From positions 1-11,894 of the forward strand of contig MHYW01000026.1 of assembly GCA_001828545.1 (NCBI GenBank): a stretch of DNA of 11,894 bases, in the 5' to 3' direction. The notes beneath the pieces were generated by a model. The model was not told the origin of the DNA, did no database searches, and was given only the letters and a program-made list of their open reading frames with translations. Numbering within the stretch: the first letter of the stretch is position 1; each line of letters opens with the position of its first letter. The position numbers and the translations under genes are program-made. Of this stretch, positions 1-7,396 are shown in pieces. This DNA comes from Planctomycetes bacterium RIFCSPHIGHO2_12_FULL_52_36. Its GTDB lineage: Bacteria > Planctomycetota > Brocadiia > Brocadiales > Bathyanammoxibiaceae.

Positions 1-326
1 TCAAAGGTGGTAGAGTCTTTGGCCTTTAAACTTGAGATGAGGTGCTGGGCCGCTAGTTGTGGGTCTGTATGTTGCCCACACGTGAAGATGTCTGCGGCCG
101 CATACCCCTCATCTGGCCAGGTATGGATGGTCAGATGAGACTCGGCCAGGAGTGCCACCCCGGTTACTCCCTTCGGGTTGAACTCGTGGCAAAAGACCCT
201 GATTACTGTGGCCCCTGCTTCCTCAGCGGCCTTGCGTAGAATTTCTCTCAACCTTTTTGCGTTGTTCAGGATTTCCCTGTCGCAATCCCACATTTCCAGT
301 ACAAGATGGCGACCGAAGGTTTCCAA
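1..326 (-). CDS. speD: S-adenosylmethionine decarboxylase proenzyme (partial, runs off left edge)
   Basis: This enzyme decarboxylates S-adenosylmethionine to give the aminopropyl donor for spermidine synthesis. The start is a TTG at 324-326. It has a strong AAGGAGGT-type Shine-Dalgarno just upstream (about 332-339), and an in-frame stop at 342-344 excludes a longer protein. From this start, the self-cleavage site Glu62-Ser63 (ESHLTIHTWP) gives the pyruvoyl serine, followed by His68 and Cys83 (FTCG). These are the same residue numbers as in the Thermotoga maritima prokaryotic enzyme, which supports both identity and start. About 108 residues are visible. The family is usually about 120-140 residues, so only a short C-terminal piece should be missing. 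It lies 61 bp downstream of the PfkB kinase gene on the same strand, so co-transcription is likely. Confidence 0.93.
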   Translation of the reverse strand, partial: METFGRHLVLEMWDCDREILNNAKRLREILRKAAEEAGATVIRVFCHEFNPKGVTGVALLAESHLTIHTWPDEGYAAADIFTCGQHTDPQLAAQHLISSLKAKDSTTF

Positions 327-387
327 TTCTCTACCTCCTTCCTAAAAGAGTAAAGGTTTGTGGGGAGATAAGGACTAAAGTCTCCCA

Positions 388-1290
388 CTAATGGGACCTC
401 ACCATGGTCTCAAACTCCCTCTTCCGGCCCTCTATGTCTTCCATGGTTAGACGATTGAGCCGCTGGATACTAAAGTCCTCCACGTTAAAAGACGCAATTA
501 TAGTACCATAAACCATAGCCTGTTTAAGGGTCTCCTCCGTTACGGTCCCACGCTTGGCCAGATAGCCCATGACGCCCCCTGCGAAACTATCTCCAGCACC
601 AGTGGGGTCCTTAACATGTTCCGTTGGGTAACCGGGCATAAGGAAAAGACCTCGCGGGGTGACCAGTATGGCACCGTGTTCGCCTTTCTTAACTATTATA
701 TATTTAGGTCCAATTGCCTGGATGCTCCTGGCGGCCTTGATAAGGTTAGGATGGCCTGTCAGCTGTCTGGCCTCCTCATCGTTTAGTATGAGGGCGTCTA
801 TCTTTTTGAGTACCTCCAGTAGTTCCCCCTTCTTTTCGTTTATCCAGTGGTTCATCGTGTCGGCGGCCACAAACTCTGGTCCCCTTATCTGCTCAAGTAC
901 CCGCTGCTGGAGGGAAGGCAGTCCGTTGGCCAGGAATACGAACCGGCTGTCCAGGAAGGTTGCAGGGACCCTGGGTTCGTATCGTTCAAAGACGTTAAGC
1001 TCTACCGCCAGGGTAGTAGCACTGTGCATGTTGCCCTGATAGCGGCCCCTCCAACGGAAGGTCTTTCCTTCTATCTCTTCCAGTCCGGTGGTATCAATAG
1101 CCCTTTTAGAGAGGAGTTCCCTGAAGTGTTTAGGGAAGTCGGTGCCCACCACGCCTACCAGTCTCACAGGGGCAAAGAAATGGGCCGCCCAGGAGAAATA
1201 AATGGCTGAACCCCCGAGTACCTCCTCCACCTTCCCGTGGGGGGTCTCCACTGAATCAAGTCCTACGGAACCTACCACTAATAAAGGCAT
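388..1290 (-). CDS. PfkB-family sugar kinase (substrate unknown)
   Basis: This is a 300-residue kinase of the PfkB/ribokinase family, which transfers phosphate from ATP to a sugar or nucleoside hydroxyl. The N-terminal substrate-side GG motif is visible as LGGSA near residues 25-29. The family signature DPTGAGDSFAGG lies at 228-239, with Asp234 the expected catalytic base and the GAGD glycines forming the anion hole. The N-D-E-EARQLTG segment at 170-179 is also typical. The ATG at 1288-1290 is preceded by GGGGAGA at seven bases, a good ribosome site. It sits between gltX (81 bp gap) and speD (61 bp gap), all on the minus strand. Proximity to speD might hint at a nucleoside or methylthioribose-type substrate, but nothing in the sequence proves it. 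The substrate is left open. Confidence 0.88.
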   Translation of the reverse strand: MPLLVVGSVGLDSVETPHGKVEEVLGGSAIYFSWAAHFFAPVRLVGVVGTDFPKHFRELLSKRAIDTTGLEEIEGKTFRWRGRYQGNMHSATTLAVELNVFERYEPRVPATFLDSRFVFLANGLPSLQQRVLEQIRGPEFVAADTMNHWINEKKGELLEVLKKIDALILNDEEARQLTGHPNLIKAARSIQAIGPKYIIVKKGEHGAILVTPRGLFLMPGYPTEHVKDPTGAGDSFAGGVMGYLAKRGTVTEETLKQAMVYGTIIASFNVEDFSIQRLNRLTMEDIEGRKREFETMVRSH

Positions 1291-1371
1291 CTACCAGTCT
1301 CCCCAAAATAATATAATGCTACCGTCCGTCCTCTTTCCATTGGATTTTAACTGTCGTGCGAGGTCTAGACG

Positions 1372-2712
1372 TTATGCCCTGGGCAGATTTGCCTCAGGCG
1401 AACTTTCTGCCCTGCAGAAAGTATGGAGACAATGGGACAGTCTCTTCAGGGTCTTCTCCTTACCCAGTAGCTCCATGGTCTCAAATATTCCGGCACTAAC
1501 CGTCCTGCCCGTGATTGCCACCCTCAGAGGCTGTGCCAGCTTGCCAAAGCCGATGTGTTTACTCTCCACCAACCTTCTCAGACAACCCTCCAGGGTCTCC
1601 TTCTTGAAATCTTCCAGGCCAGAAAGCTCGTCGTGAACCTCCTGGAGGACACCAGTGAGGGCTTCCTTCTTAAGGAATTTGTCTACTACCTCTGGCTGAT
1701 ACTCCACTTCTTCGGTGAAAAAGAAAGAAGTCTGGAGGAAGAAGTCCTGAAGGGTTTTAAACCTCTCTCTGTAGAGTTCTACAAGGGCCTTCAGCCAGGA
1801 CTCCTCCAGACCTCCTACGTCCACACCTGCACGACTCAGGAAGGGTTTTAGTCCCCTGAGCAGTTCCCCGGCAGGTGTCTGTCTGATATACAGACTGTTC
1901 ATCCAGTCTAGCTTGGTCTTGTCAAAACGGGCGCTGGTACTCCCCACCCGTTCCAGGGTAAAACACTTGACCATTTCCTCCCGTGAGACTACCTCCCGGT
2001 CCTCCCCTGGAGACCACCCTAACAGGGCAATAAAATTTATCAAGGCGTCCGGCAGGTAGCCCAAATCCCTGTACTCTTTAACGGCAGTAGCCCCATGGCG
2101 TTTTGAGAGCCTGGCGCCGTCTTCTCCGAGTATCATGGGCAGGTGGGCAAACTGCGGGGGCTCTAGCCCCAGGGCCTTATAGAGGGCAAGCTGTTTTGGG
2201 GTATTGGCGATGTGGTCGTCCCCTCTGATTACGTGGGTTATCCGCATCTCGGCATCGTCCACCATGCAGGCAAAGTTGTAGGTAGGAAACCCATCTGCCT
2301 TCCTCAGTACAAAATCCTCAATTAGAGAGGCATCAAAGGTGATGGTGCCTCTGATGAGGTCTTTAAATTCCAGCGCATCGTGGGGCATCCTGAAACGAAC
2401 GGCCTTCTTCCCCTCCTCTTCACTGTGATAGGCCTTATCGGAAGAGAGGAGCGTTTCTATGTATCGGTTGTATAGCTCCAGTCTCTGGCTCTGGAAGATT
2501 GGGCCAGTATCCCAGTCAAGGCCCAGCCACTTGATACCTTCCAGGATGTCCTCTGTGAACTCCTGACTGGACCTCTGGCGGTCTGTATCCTCTATCCTCA
2601 GGCTGAAGGTGCCACCGTGGTGCCTGGCGAAGAGCCAGTTATACAGGGCCGTTCTGGCACCTCCAACGTGCAGGAATCCAGTTGGACTGGGGGAAAACCT
2701 AACGTGTACCAC
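1372..2712 (-). CDS. gltX: Glutamyl-tRNA synthetase
   Basis: This class I synthetase charges tRNA(Glu) (and possibly tRNA(Gln)) with glutamate. The N-terminus VRFSPSPTGFLHVGGAR carries the HIGH-type motif as HVGG at residues 15-18, and the KMSKS-type loop is RLSKR at 201-205. The catalytic half extends to about 310, followed by the helical anticodon-binding half (GFGKLAQPLRVAITG and onward). The start is GTG at 2710-2712; the in-frame TAA a few codons upstream leaves no earlier option, and the nearest purine-rich stretch (GGAGAGG) is rather far away. At 446 residues it is shorter than the usual 465-490. Most of the difference falls between AYHSEEE (residues 95-100) and AVRFRMP (104-110), where most bacterial enzymes carry a longer, often Cys-containing segment. 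Unlike GluQ-RS it has the full anticodon domain, so gltX is the sound call. Confidence 0.95.
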   Translation of the reverse strand: MVHVRFSPSPTGFLHVGGARTALYNWLFARHHGGTFSLRIEDTDRQRSSQEFTEDILEGIKWLGLDWDTGPIFQSQRLELYNRYIETLLSSDKAYHSEEEGKKAVRFRMPHDALEFKDLIRGTITFDASLIEDFVLRKADGFPTYNFACMVDDAEMRITHVIRGDDHIANTPKQLALYKALGLEPPQFAHLPMILGEDGARLSKRHGATAVKEYRDLGYLPDALINFIALLGWSPGEDREVVSREEMVKCFTLERVGSTSARFDKTKLDWMNSLYIRQTPAGELLRGLKPFLSRAGVDVGGLEESWLKALVELYRERFKTLQDFFLQTSFFFTEEVEYQPEVVDKFLKKEALTGVLQEVHDELSGLEDFKKETLEGCLRRLVESKHIGFGKLAQPLRVAITGRTVSAGIFETMELLGKEKTLKRLSHCLHTFCRAESSPEANLPRA

Positions 2713-2778
2713 TACAGTTTAGAGTGAACCTCTCCAATAGTACCAGGAATTAGCTAAATTTTGCCCAGGGCAGGCGTT

Positions 2779-2807
2779 ATGTTACAAAATTGATACCTGG
2801 GTGTCAA
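2779..2807 (-). promoter_or_regulatory. Sigma70-like promoter for gltX
   Basis: On the minus strand a perfect TTGACA (2802-2807) is followed after exactly 17 bases by TAACAT (2779-2784), four of six matches to the -10 consensus. Transcription would start near 2772, giving a leader of about 60 bases before the gltX GTG. It probably drives gltX, the PfkB kinase and speD. Confidence 0.55.
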
Positions 2808-2834
2808 GAATTTTTACTCCCCCGCCCTACGCCA

Positions 2835-2863
2835 TTGACATTTCTTTGCCAATAAAATAATGT
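2835..2863 (+). promoter_or_regulatory. Sigma70-like promoter for the Mla-like operon
   Basis: On the plus strand a perfect TTGACA (2835-2840) is followed after 17 bases by TAATGT (2858-2863). The -10 matches only at three positions, but these include the critical second A and final T. A TAAAAT at 2853-2858 is closer to consensus but too near the -35. Initiation near 2870 would leave a leader of about 44 bases before the ATG at 2914. Confidence 0.45.
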
Positions 2864-2913
2864 ACACATGATTCTAATTGCAAGGGGCATGTTGTAAAAG
2901 GCCATTTTAGACG

Positions 2914-4062
2914 ATGAAACAAGCTAAAGTAAGTCCTGGGTATCACATTGCAGTTGAAAAGGAAGGGGCTGAGCACTGGCATCTTAAACTTAGTGGTAGC
3001 GTGTCGTCAGCAAACTCCTCCAGGTTCTTCGCCGACTTGACAAACTACCTGTCCGGAGGGCCAGTCGGAGACGTGACATTAGACCTTGGTGAGATTAGCT
3101 ATTTTGACAGCACCGCCGCCGCCATTATTGCCCAGACAAGATTGAGGCTGGAGAAACAGGGTTCTCACGTAAGGCTAATAAATATCAAGCCAGAGATTCA
3201 AGGGTTATTTGAGATACTTAACCTGGAGTCGCTGCTGAGTGAGAGGGACCGCCTGATAGAGAAAGGCCCTAGCCTTATTGCGCTCCTTGGCGGGGCCAGC
3301 TTGAACTTTATAAATGATACGCGCTTTACGTTTGTTTACCTCGGGGACGTTACACTGGCGCTGGGTTATGCCTTCAGGTATCCCAATAAAGTACGGTGGA
3401 ATGATGCCTTTCTCTATATGGAGAGGACAGGGATAGAGGCCGTACCTATTGTACTGCTCATTAGCTTCCTTGTGGGTTTTATAATGGCCTTCCAGGCCGC
3501 AGTCCAGCTCAGGCAATTTGGGGCCGATATCTTTGTGGCCAACCTGGTAGGACTCTCCATTGTCAGAGAATTAGGCCCGCTCATGACCGCCATCATAGTA
3601 GCTGGCAGGTCGGGTACCGCCTTTGCCGCAGAGATTGGTACGATGAAGGTGTCCGAGGAGATAGATGCCTTAAAGGTCATGGGGCTTGATCCCACCCGCT
3701 TTTTAATCATACCCAAGGTCCTGGCGGCCCTAATTACCGTCCCCACCCTGACCTTGATGTCTGACGTGGTTGGCATCTTAGGGGGGTTGGTGGTAGGGGT
3801 GGTATTTCTGGACCTGACGCCGTGGGGTTATATATTGCAGACGCAGAGGGCCCTTGGTATACTTGACGTGTTCTCTGGCTATTTCAAGAGCATGGTATTT
3901 GCCCTGCTTATATCAGGCGTTGGGTGCATGAGGGGACTGCAAGTGGAGGGTGGGGCACAGGGGGTAGGTCGTTCCACCACCTCTGCCGCAGTGTCAGGGA
4001 TTTTCCTTATCATCCTCTATGACGCCCTATTTACTCTAATGTTTAACTACGTTAAATGGTAA
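2914..4062 (+). CDS. mlaE: MlaE-type ABC transporter permease with N-terminal STAS domain
   Basis: This is the inner-membrane permease of an MCE-type lipid transporter that moves phospholipid or a similar lipid between inner and outer membranes. Residues about 12-110 form a STAS domain (DLGEISYFDSTAAA, with the D-S-T loop at 65-67), which in E. coli is a separate protein, MlaB. Residues about 125-382 are the MlaE permease domain. They include the conserved GRSGTAFAAEIGTMKVSEEIDALKVMG stretch (231-257), whose cytoplasmic helix couples to the ATPase, and five or so hydrophobic segments. The STAS-permease fusion is common in several phyla. It is the first gene of the plus-strand operon and ends four bases before the ATPase gene. 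The ribosome site is weak (AAAGG about 12 bases upstream of ATG). An in-frame upstream alternative was not seen. Confidence 0.93.
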   Translation: MKQAKVSPGYHIAVEKEGAEHWHLKLSGSVSSANSSRFFADLTNYLSGGPVGDVTLDLGEISYFDSTAAAIIAQTRLRLEKQGSHVRLINIKPEIQGLFEILNLESLLSERDRLIEKGPSLIALLGGASLNFINDTRFTFVYLGDVTLALGYAFRYPNKVRWNDAFLYMERTGIEAVPIVLLISFLVGFIMAFQAAVQLRQFGADIFVANLVGLSIVRELGPLMTAIIVAGRSGTAFAAEIGTMKVSEEIDALKVMGLDPTRFLIIPKVLAALITVPTLTLMSDVVGILGGLVVGVVFLDLTPWGYILQTQRALGILDVFSGYFKSMVFALLISGVGCMRGLQVEGGAQGVGRSTTSAAVSGIFLIILYDALFTLMFNYVKW

Positions 4063-4066
4063 TATC

Positions 4067-4834
4067 ATGGGGAAAACCCTGATTATACAGGTTAGAGGTC
4101 TGACTGCCGGATACAGGGGCGAGGTAACCCTTGACAATGTAAACTTTGACATCTACCGGGGTGAGATATTTATAATCCTGGGAGGAAGCGGGTGCGGGAA
4201 GAGCACCTTGTTGAAAAATATGATTGGACTTCATGACCCCTACAGGGGGCAGGTCCTCATAGAGGGAAGAGACATAGTCCTTGCGGAAGGCAAGAAACGC
4301 CTGCAAATCTTGCGGAAGTTTGGCGTACTCTTTCAGTCCAGCGCACTGTTAGGTTCAATGACGATTGCCGAAAACATTGCACTGCCATTACAAGAATATA
4401 CGTCTCTGCCCAGGGAGACAATTGATTTCCTGGTACGCATGAAACTAAATATGGTGGGCCTTCGTGGGTATGAGGGGTATCTGCCGGCCGAACTCAGCGG
4501 AGGGATGAGAAAGAGGGCGGGTATTGCACGCGCTATGGCACTTGACCCGGAGATACTCTTCCTTGACGAACCCTCTGCCGGTTTGGACCCGGTTACCTCC
4601 GCAGGCCTTGATAATCTAATTGTGCAATTAAACGCCAGCCTTGGGACAACCATGGTCGTGGTGACCCACGAACTACCAAGTATTTACTCTATTGCGCACA
4701 GGGTAATCATGCTGGATAAAAGGGAAAAGAACATCATAGCCGAAGGTAGCCCTGCGGAGTTGAGGGATAAGAGTGACAACCCCTTTGTCAGGAATTTCTT
4801 TAACCGTCAGGTCGGAGAGGGCTTAAGCGTCTAG
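4067..4834 (+). CDS. mlaF: MlaF-type ABC transporter ATP-binding protein
   Basis: This is the cytoplasmic ATPase that powers the MlaE permease. All ABC motifs are present in order. Walker A is GGSGCGKST at 39-47, the Q-loop glutamine is Gln90, and the signature is LSGGM at 143-147. Walker B is ILFLDEP at 163-169 with catalytic Glu168, the D-loop is SAGLD at 170-174, and the H-loop is His201. The LSGGMRKRAGIARA form is typical of the MlaF/Ttg2A subfamily and not of amino-acid or metal importers. The 255-residue length is normal. The ATG follows the mlaE stop by four bases with only a weak GGTAA ribosome site, so translation is probably coupled. A 55-bp gap follows before the MCE gene. Confidence 0.95.
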   Translation: MGKTLIIQVRGLTAGYRGEVTLDNVNFDIYRGEIFIILGGSGCGKSTLLKNMIGLHDPYRGQVLIEGRDIVLAEGKKRLQILRKFGVLFQSSALLGSMTIAENIALPLQEYTSLPRETIDFLVRMKLNMVGLRGYEGYLPAELSGGMRKRAGIARAMALDPEILFLDEPSAGLDPVTSAGLDNLIVQLNASLGTTMVVVTHELPSIYSIAHRVIMLDKREKNIIAEGSPAELRDKSDNPFVRNFFNRQVGEGLSV

Positions 4835-4889
4835 GTTAGTTAAAGTAGGACACAGAAGTTAGTGGACTGACTGATAGGAGGTCTTTGCC

Positions 4890-5732
4890 ATGGCTGGTAC
4901 GGCTCTAAAAGTTAGGGTTGGGATTTTTGTTATAGTGGGTATTGTCCTGGCTGTGGGGGCAGTAATTGGACTATTCTCCTGGCTAGGAGCAGAGGACAGG
5001 ACTACCTACGTAAGCTACTTCTCTGAGACCACCACAGGTCTAGACCCGGATGCCCCAGTAAAGTACAAAGGAGTCAAGATAGGACGCGTTGCAGAGATTA
5101 ATGTCGCCCAGGACGGGGAACACGTTGAGGTCGTGATGAGGATTGACTCATCATTCAACATGAAACCAGAGTTTACCGCACGTGTAGAATATGCAGGCAT
5201 AACAGGCCTGAGATACATTGAGGTTGAGGCCCTGAAAGAGGGTACGGACGCCAAACCGGTGAAATTATCCTTTGAGCCAAAATATCCTGTTATCCCTTCT
5301 CAATTTTCCAGCCTGGAGCAACTTACTGGTGCAATTGACAAGACCTTGAAAAACGTCAACCAGCTTGACGTTAAGCTAATCTCTGATAAACTTAGTACCT
5401 TACTGGATAATTCAAACAAACTCTTTGCAGATCTTAAGTTGCACGAGACTGTCGGAAACCTAAATACCACCGTCAAATCTCTTAATGAGCTAATGGCTGA
5501 CCTTGATGCCAAGACGCTTTCTAAGAAGACGAATGCCTTCCTGGAAGAAGGGATACTCTTATCACGCAATCTAAACGCAACGACAGTTGAGCTGCAAAAC
5601 ATGTTGGAAATGGACGATATCTTGAGGGCTACCGGAGAAACGGTTAAGGAGTTAAACCAGACACTCAAACAAAGCCCCTCCGCCATGCTCTTTAGCCAAC
5701 CCCCTCAACCAAGGGTGATTTCCAGGGATTAG
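4890..5732 (+). CDS. mlaD: MlaD/MCE-domain lipid-transport protein
   Basis: This is the periplasmic substrate-binding partner of the MlaE-MlaF transporter. Residues about 8-32 are a single membrane anchor. Residues about 38-116 are one MCE domain, with the typical TGLDPDAPVKYKGVKIGRV segment and the ARVEYAGITGLRYIEVE strand near 97-113. Residues about 130-260 are predicted long helix, rich in Leu, Asn and Lys, which could extend into the periplasm as in longer MCE proteins. At 280 residues it is longer than E. coli MlaD (about 180). The start has the best ribosome site of the operon, AGGAGGT at 4876-4882, seven bases before ATG. This suggests strong independent initiation, fitting the higher (hexameric) stoichiometry expected for this subunit. 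The gene ends two bases before the lipoprotein gene. Confidence 0.92.
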   Translation: MAGTALKVRVGIFVIVGIVLAVGAVIGLFSWLGAEDRTTYVSYFSETTTGLDPDAPVKYKGVKIGRVAEINVAQDGEHVEVVMRIDSSFNMKPEFTARVEYAGITGLRYIEVEALKEGTDAKPVKLSFEPKYPVIPSQFSSLEQLTGAIDKTLKNVNQLDVKLISDKLSTLLDNSNKLFADLKLHETVGNLNTTVKSLNELMADLDAKTLSKKTNAFLEEGILLSRNLNATTVELQNMLEMDDILRATGETVKELNQTLKQSPSAMLFSQPPQPRVISRD

Positions 5733-5734
5733 AC

Positions 5735-6415
5735 ATGAATTCACATCTCGGCCTGGCATTTATATCCCTGCTCCTGTACACTGGCTGTCTTAATCTACAA
5801 CACCCTCCGGCAAAGGTTGATTATTACCAGATTGAATATGGCCCCATGGGTTCTCCTGCCTCAGAGCCGCTGGATGTAATATTGGGTATGCGCAATTTTA
5901 CTATTGCCTCTACTTATGACCACGACAGGATAATCTACAAAGAGGATACCTTCAAACGACAGGCCTATTATTATCACCGCTGGATCACAAACCCGAGTGC
6001 GATGGTTAAGAATGCACTCTTAAAAGACCTCCAGGATTCTGGCTGTTACCGTGCCGTTACGCCTATTCCGGGGGGCATGATATGGGATTATGAGATTCTG
6101 GGCCACGTCCATGAGATCTCCGAAGAGGATTTAGGTAAAGACTGGACCGCCGTCATTGACCTGGAGGTTACCTTTATTAAGTCCCCATCCAAAGAGTCAG
6201 CGAAGAAGATACTCTTCCAGAGGAACTACCACTATTCTGCCGTCTGTGAGAAAAAAGAACCGTTATCAGTCGTTGTGGCCATGAGTACGGCGGTGAGGGA
6301 ACTGTCCGTTAAATTACAGCAGGACGTCTATAAGGCAGTCCAGGACGACGTCAAGGCAGGAAAGACCCCGGAGGACGTGAAGACTTCCTCTAATAAGAAT
6401 TTTGGAAGAAGATAG
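5735..6415 (+). CDS. ABC-type transport auxiliary lipoprotein (PqiC/DUF330-like)
   Basis: The protein has a short type II signal peptide ending in LLLYTGC, with Cys18 the probable lipidation site. The Tyr at -3 is less usual than Leu. The mature part begins with VDYYQIEYGP, matching the start of the ABC-transport auxiliary component family (formerly DUF330, which includes PqiC). It continues with strand-rich sequence (DVILGMRNFTIASTYDHDRIIYK) and ends in a helix and a Lys-rich tail. Members of this family accompany MCE transporters and are thought to sit at the outer membrane as the receiving partner. It starts two bases after the MCE gene and uses AGGGAT as its ribosome site, so coupling is likely. 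The family call rests on the N-terminal pattern plus gene position, and not on a search. Confidence 0.75.
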   Translation: MNSHLGLAFISLLLYTGCLNLQHPPAKVDYYQIEYGPMGSPASEPLDVILGMRNFTIASTYDHDRIIYKEDTFKRQAYYYHRWITNPSAMVKNALLKDLQDSGCYRAVTPIPGGMIWDYEILGHVHEISEEDLGKDWTAVIDLEVTFIKSPSKESAKKILFQRNYHYSAVCEKKEPLSVVVAMSTAVRELSVKLQQDVYKAVQDDVKAGKTPEDVKTSSNKNFGRR

Positions 6416-6419
6416 TCCA

Positions 6420-7112
6420 GTGAAAGATATTAGAAATATCAAGTCACTCCCGGTGGTCGTACTGTTCGTTAGTCTCTGCCTCCTGGTCTCATGTGCAACA
6501 AAGCCTCACAAGCAGACAGGGTTTCTTGGAGACTACTCAAACATGGTGCAGACCAAAAACTTCCATCGTTTTTATGCCGAACCAGGGGTAGACTTTAAGA
6601 CCTATAAGAATATCGTCATCAAGCCGGTGAACATAGATTATTTGCAAAAGCTAAGGTGGTATGACGAGCAGTACAACCAGATGGAAGTGAAAGAACTCAC
6701 CGACTTTATGAAGCAAGAGTTTGCGGAGGAATTGGGGAAATCCTATCTTATCAATCAGTCCCCTGCGAAGGCAAGCGAAACATTGGTCCTTGAGACGGCC
6801 CTGGTAAAGCTCGCCCCGGTGGACGTGGGCTCTAATGTCATCACCAGTGCCGTCATAGCCATGCCGCTCTCCAAGGGCGAGGTTGCCATAGAGGGACGCC
6901 TGGTTGATGCCGCCAGTGGTAAGACGGTCATACGGTTTACAGACACACGGGCGGGTAAGGATAGTCTCGTAAATGTAAAGGACTTTACAAAGTTCGGCCA
7001 CGCCAGGGTTGCTGTCACTGAGTGGGCCGTGGAACTGCGCGGTATCATGCAACTGGGAGAGGCCGAGAGGAAGGGGTACTTTGGTGGGACTTTTGAACTT
7101 AAACCATGGTAG
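6420..7112 (+). CDS. DUF3313-like lipoprotein
   Basis: I favour the GTG at 6420, giving 230 residues. It has GGAAGAAG eight bases upstream and a clean signal peptide: positive n-region KDIRNIK, hydrophobic core, and lipobox LVSC with Cys25. A TTG at 6402 would add six acidic residues ahead of the signal and overlap the previous gene. The mature protein opens with GFLGDYSNM and then DFKTYKNIVIKPVNIDYL, the characteristic opening of the DUF3313 family of lipoproteins of unknown function. The rest has alternating strands and helices (ETALVKLAPVDVGSN, VAIEGRLVDAASGKTVIRFTD). It follows the PqiC-like gene by four bases and is the last gene of the operon. It may therefore be a further envelope partner of the transporter; that role is inference. 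Confidence 0.8.
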   Translation: MKDIRNIKSLPVVVLFVSLCLLVSCATKPHKQTGFLGDYSNMVQTKNFHRFYAEPGVDFKTYKNIVIKPVNIDYLQKLRWYDEQYNQMEVKELTDFMKQEFAEELGKSYLINQSPAKASETLVLETALVKLAPVDVGSNVITSAVIAMPLSKGEVAIEGRLVDAASGKTVIRFTDTRAGKDSLVNVKDFTKFGHARVAVTEWAVELRGIMQLGEAERKGYFGGTFELKPW

Positions 7113-7118
7113 CCGTAA

Positions 7119-7388
7119 CTAGCTTTCCTTAAAACGCTTGCTGGCATTTAGTATAGTAATACCAATTATCTCACCCTTCTCGTAACGGACGATAATATCG
7201 TCCGTTGTCATTTTGCTGTCATCGGCATGAGCAGGTTTCTTAAAATTTAAATACAGGACATCTGCTTCTTCGTCATAGCTGGACCACATTCGTTTAGAAG
7301 GGATGTTAAGTAGATGCGATACCATCTTTTTTGCTTCTTCCAGGGTATTTAAGGCCACAATCTGATTTTTAGCCTGGACAATATCCAT
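7119..7388 (-). CDS. DUF2283 family small protein
   Basis: This is an 89-residue protein. Residues about 36-85 match the DUF2283 pattern: YDEEADVLYLNF near 38-49, then DDIIVRYEKGEIIGITILNASKR at 63-85. The first 35 residues form a probable helix (TLEEAKKMVSHLLNI) not usual in the shortest members. The function is unknown. DUF2283 genes elsewhere often neighbour a DUF4258 toxin-like gene, but none is adjacent here. The ATG lies eight bases past the argC stop, with TAGGGA overlapping that stop as ribosome site, so it is probably translated with argC. Its 3' end is six bases from the end of the convergent lipoprotein gene, with no visible terminator between them. Confidence 0.8.
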   Translation of the reverse strand: MDIVQAKNQIVALNTLEEAKKMVSHLLNIPSKRMWSSYDEEADVLYLNFKKPAHADDSKMTTDDIIVRYEKGEIIGITILNASKRFKES

Positions 7389-7396
7389 TCATGTCC

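Noticed and set aside
57..239. Plus-strand open frame of 60 codons
   Set aside because: It lies antisense to speD, whose catalytic residues are clear, and has no ribosome site or recognisable domain.
382..395. Hairpin TCCCA-CTAA-TGGGA at the end of the PfkB kinase gene as a terminator
   Set aside because: The stem is only 5 bp, no T-tract follows it, and the speD gene downstream is probably co-transcribed.
659..1209. Overlapping plus-strand open frames opposite the PfkB kinase
   Set aside because: They are antisense shadows of a gene with an intact family signature, with Ser/Cys-rich composition typical of such shadows.
3205..3776. Minus-strand open frames opposite mlaE
   Set aside because: They mirror the conserved permease on the other strand and show no independent motif or ribosome site.
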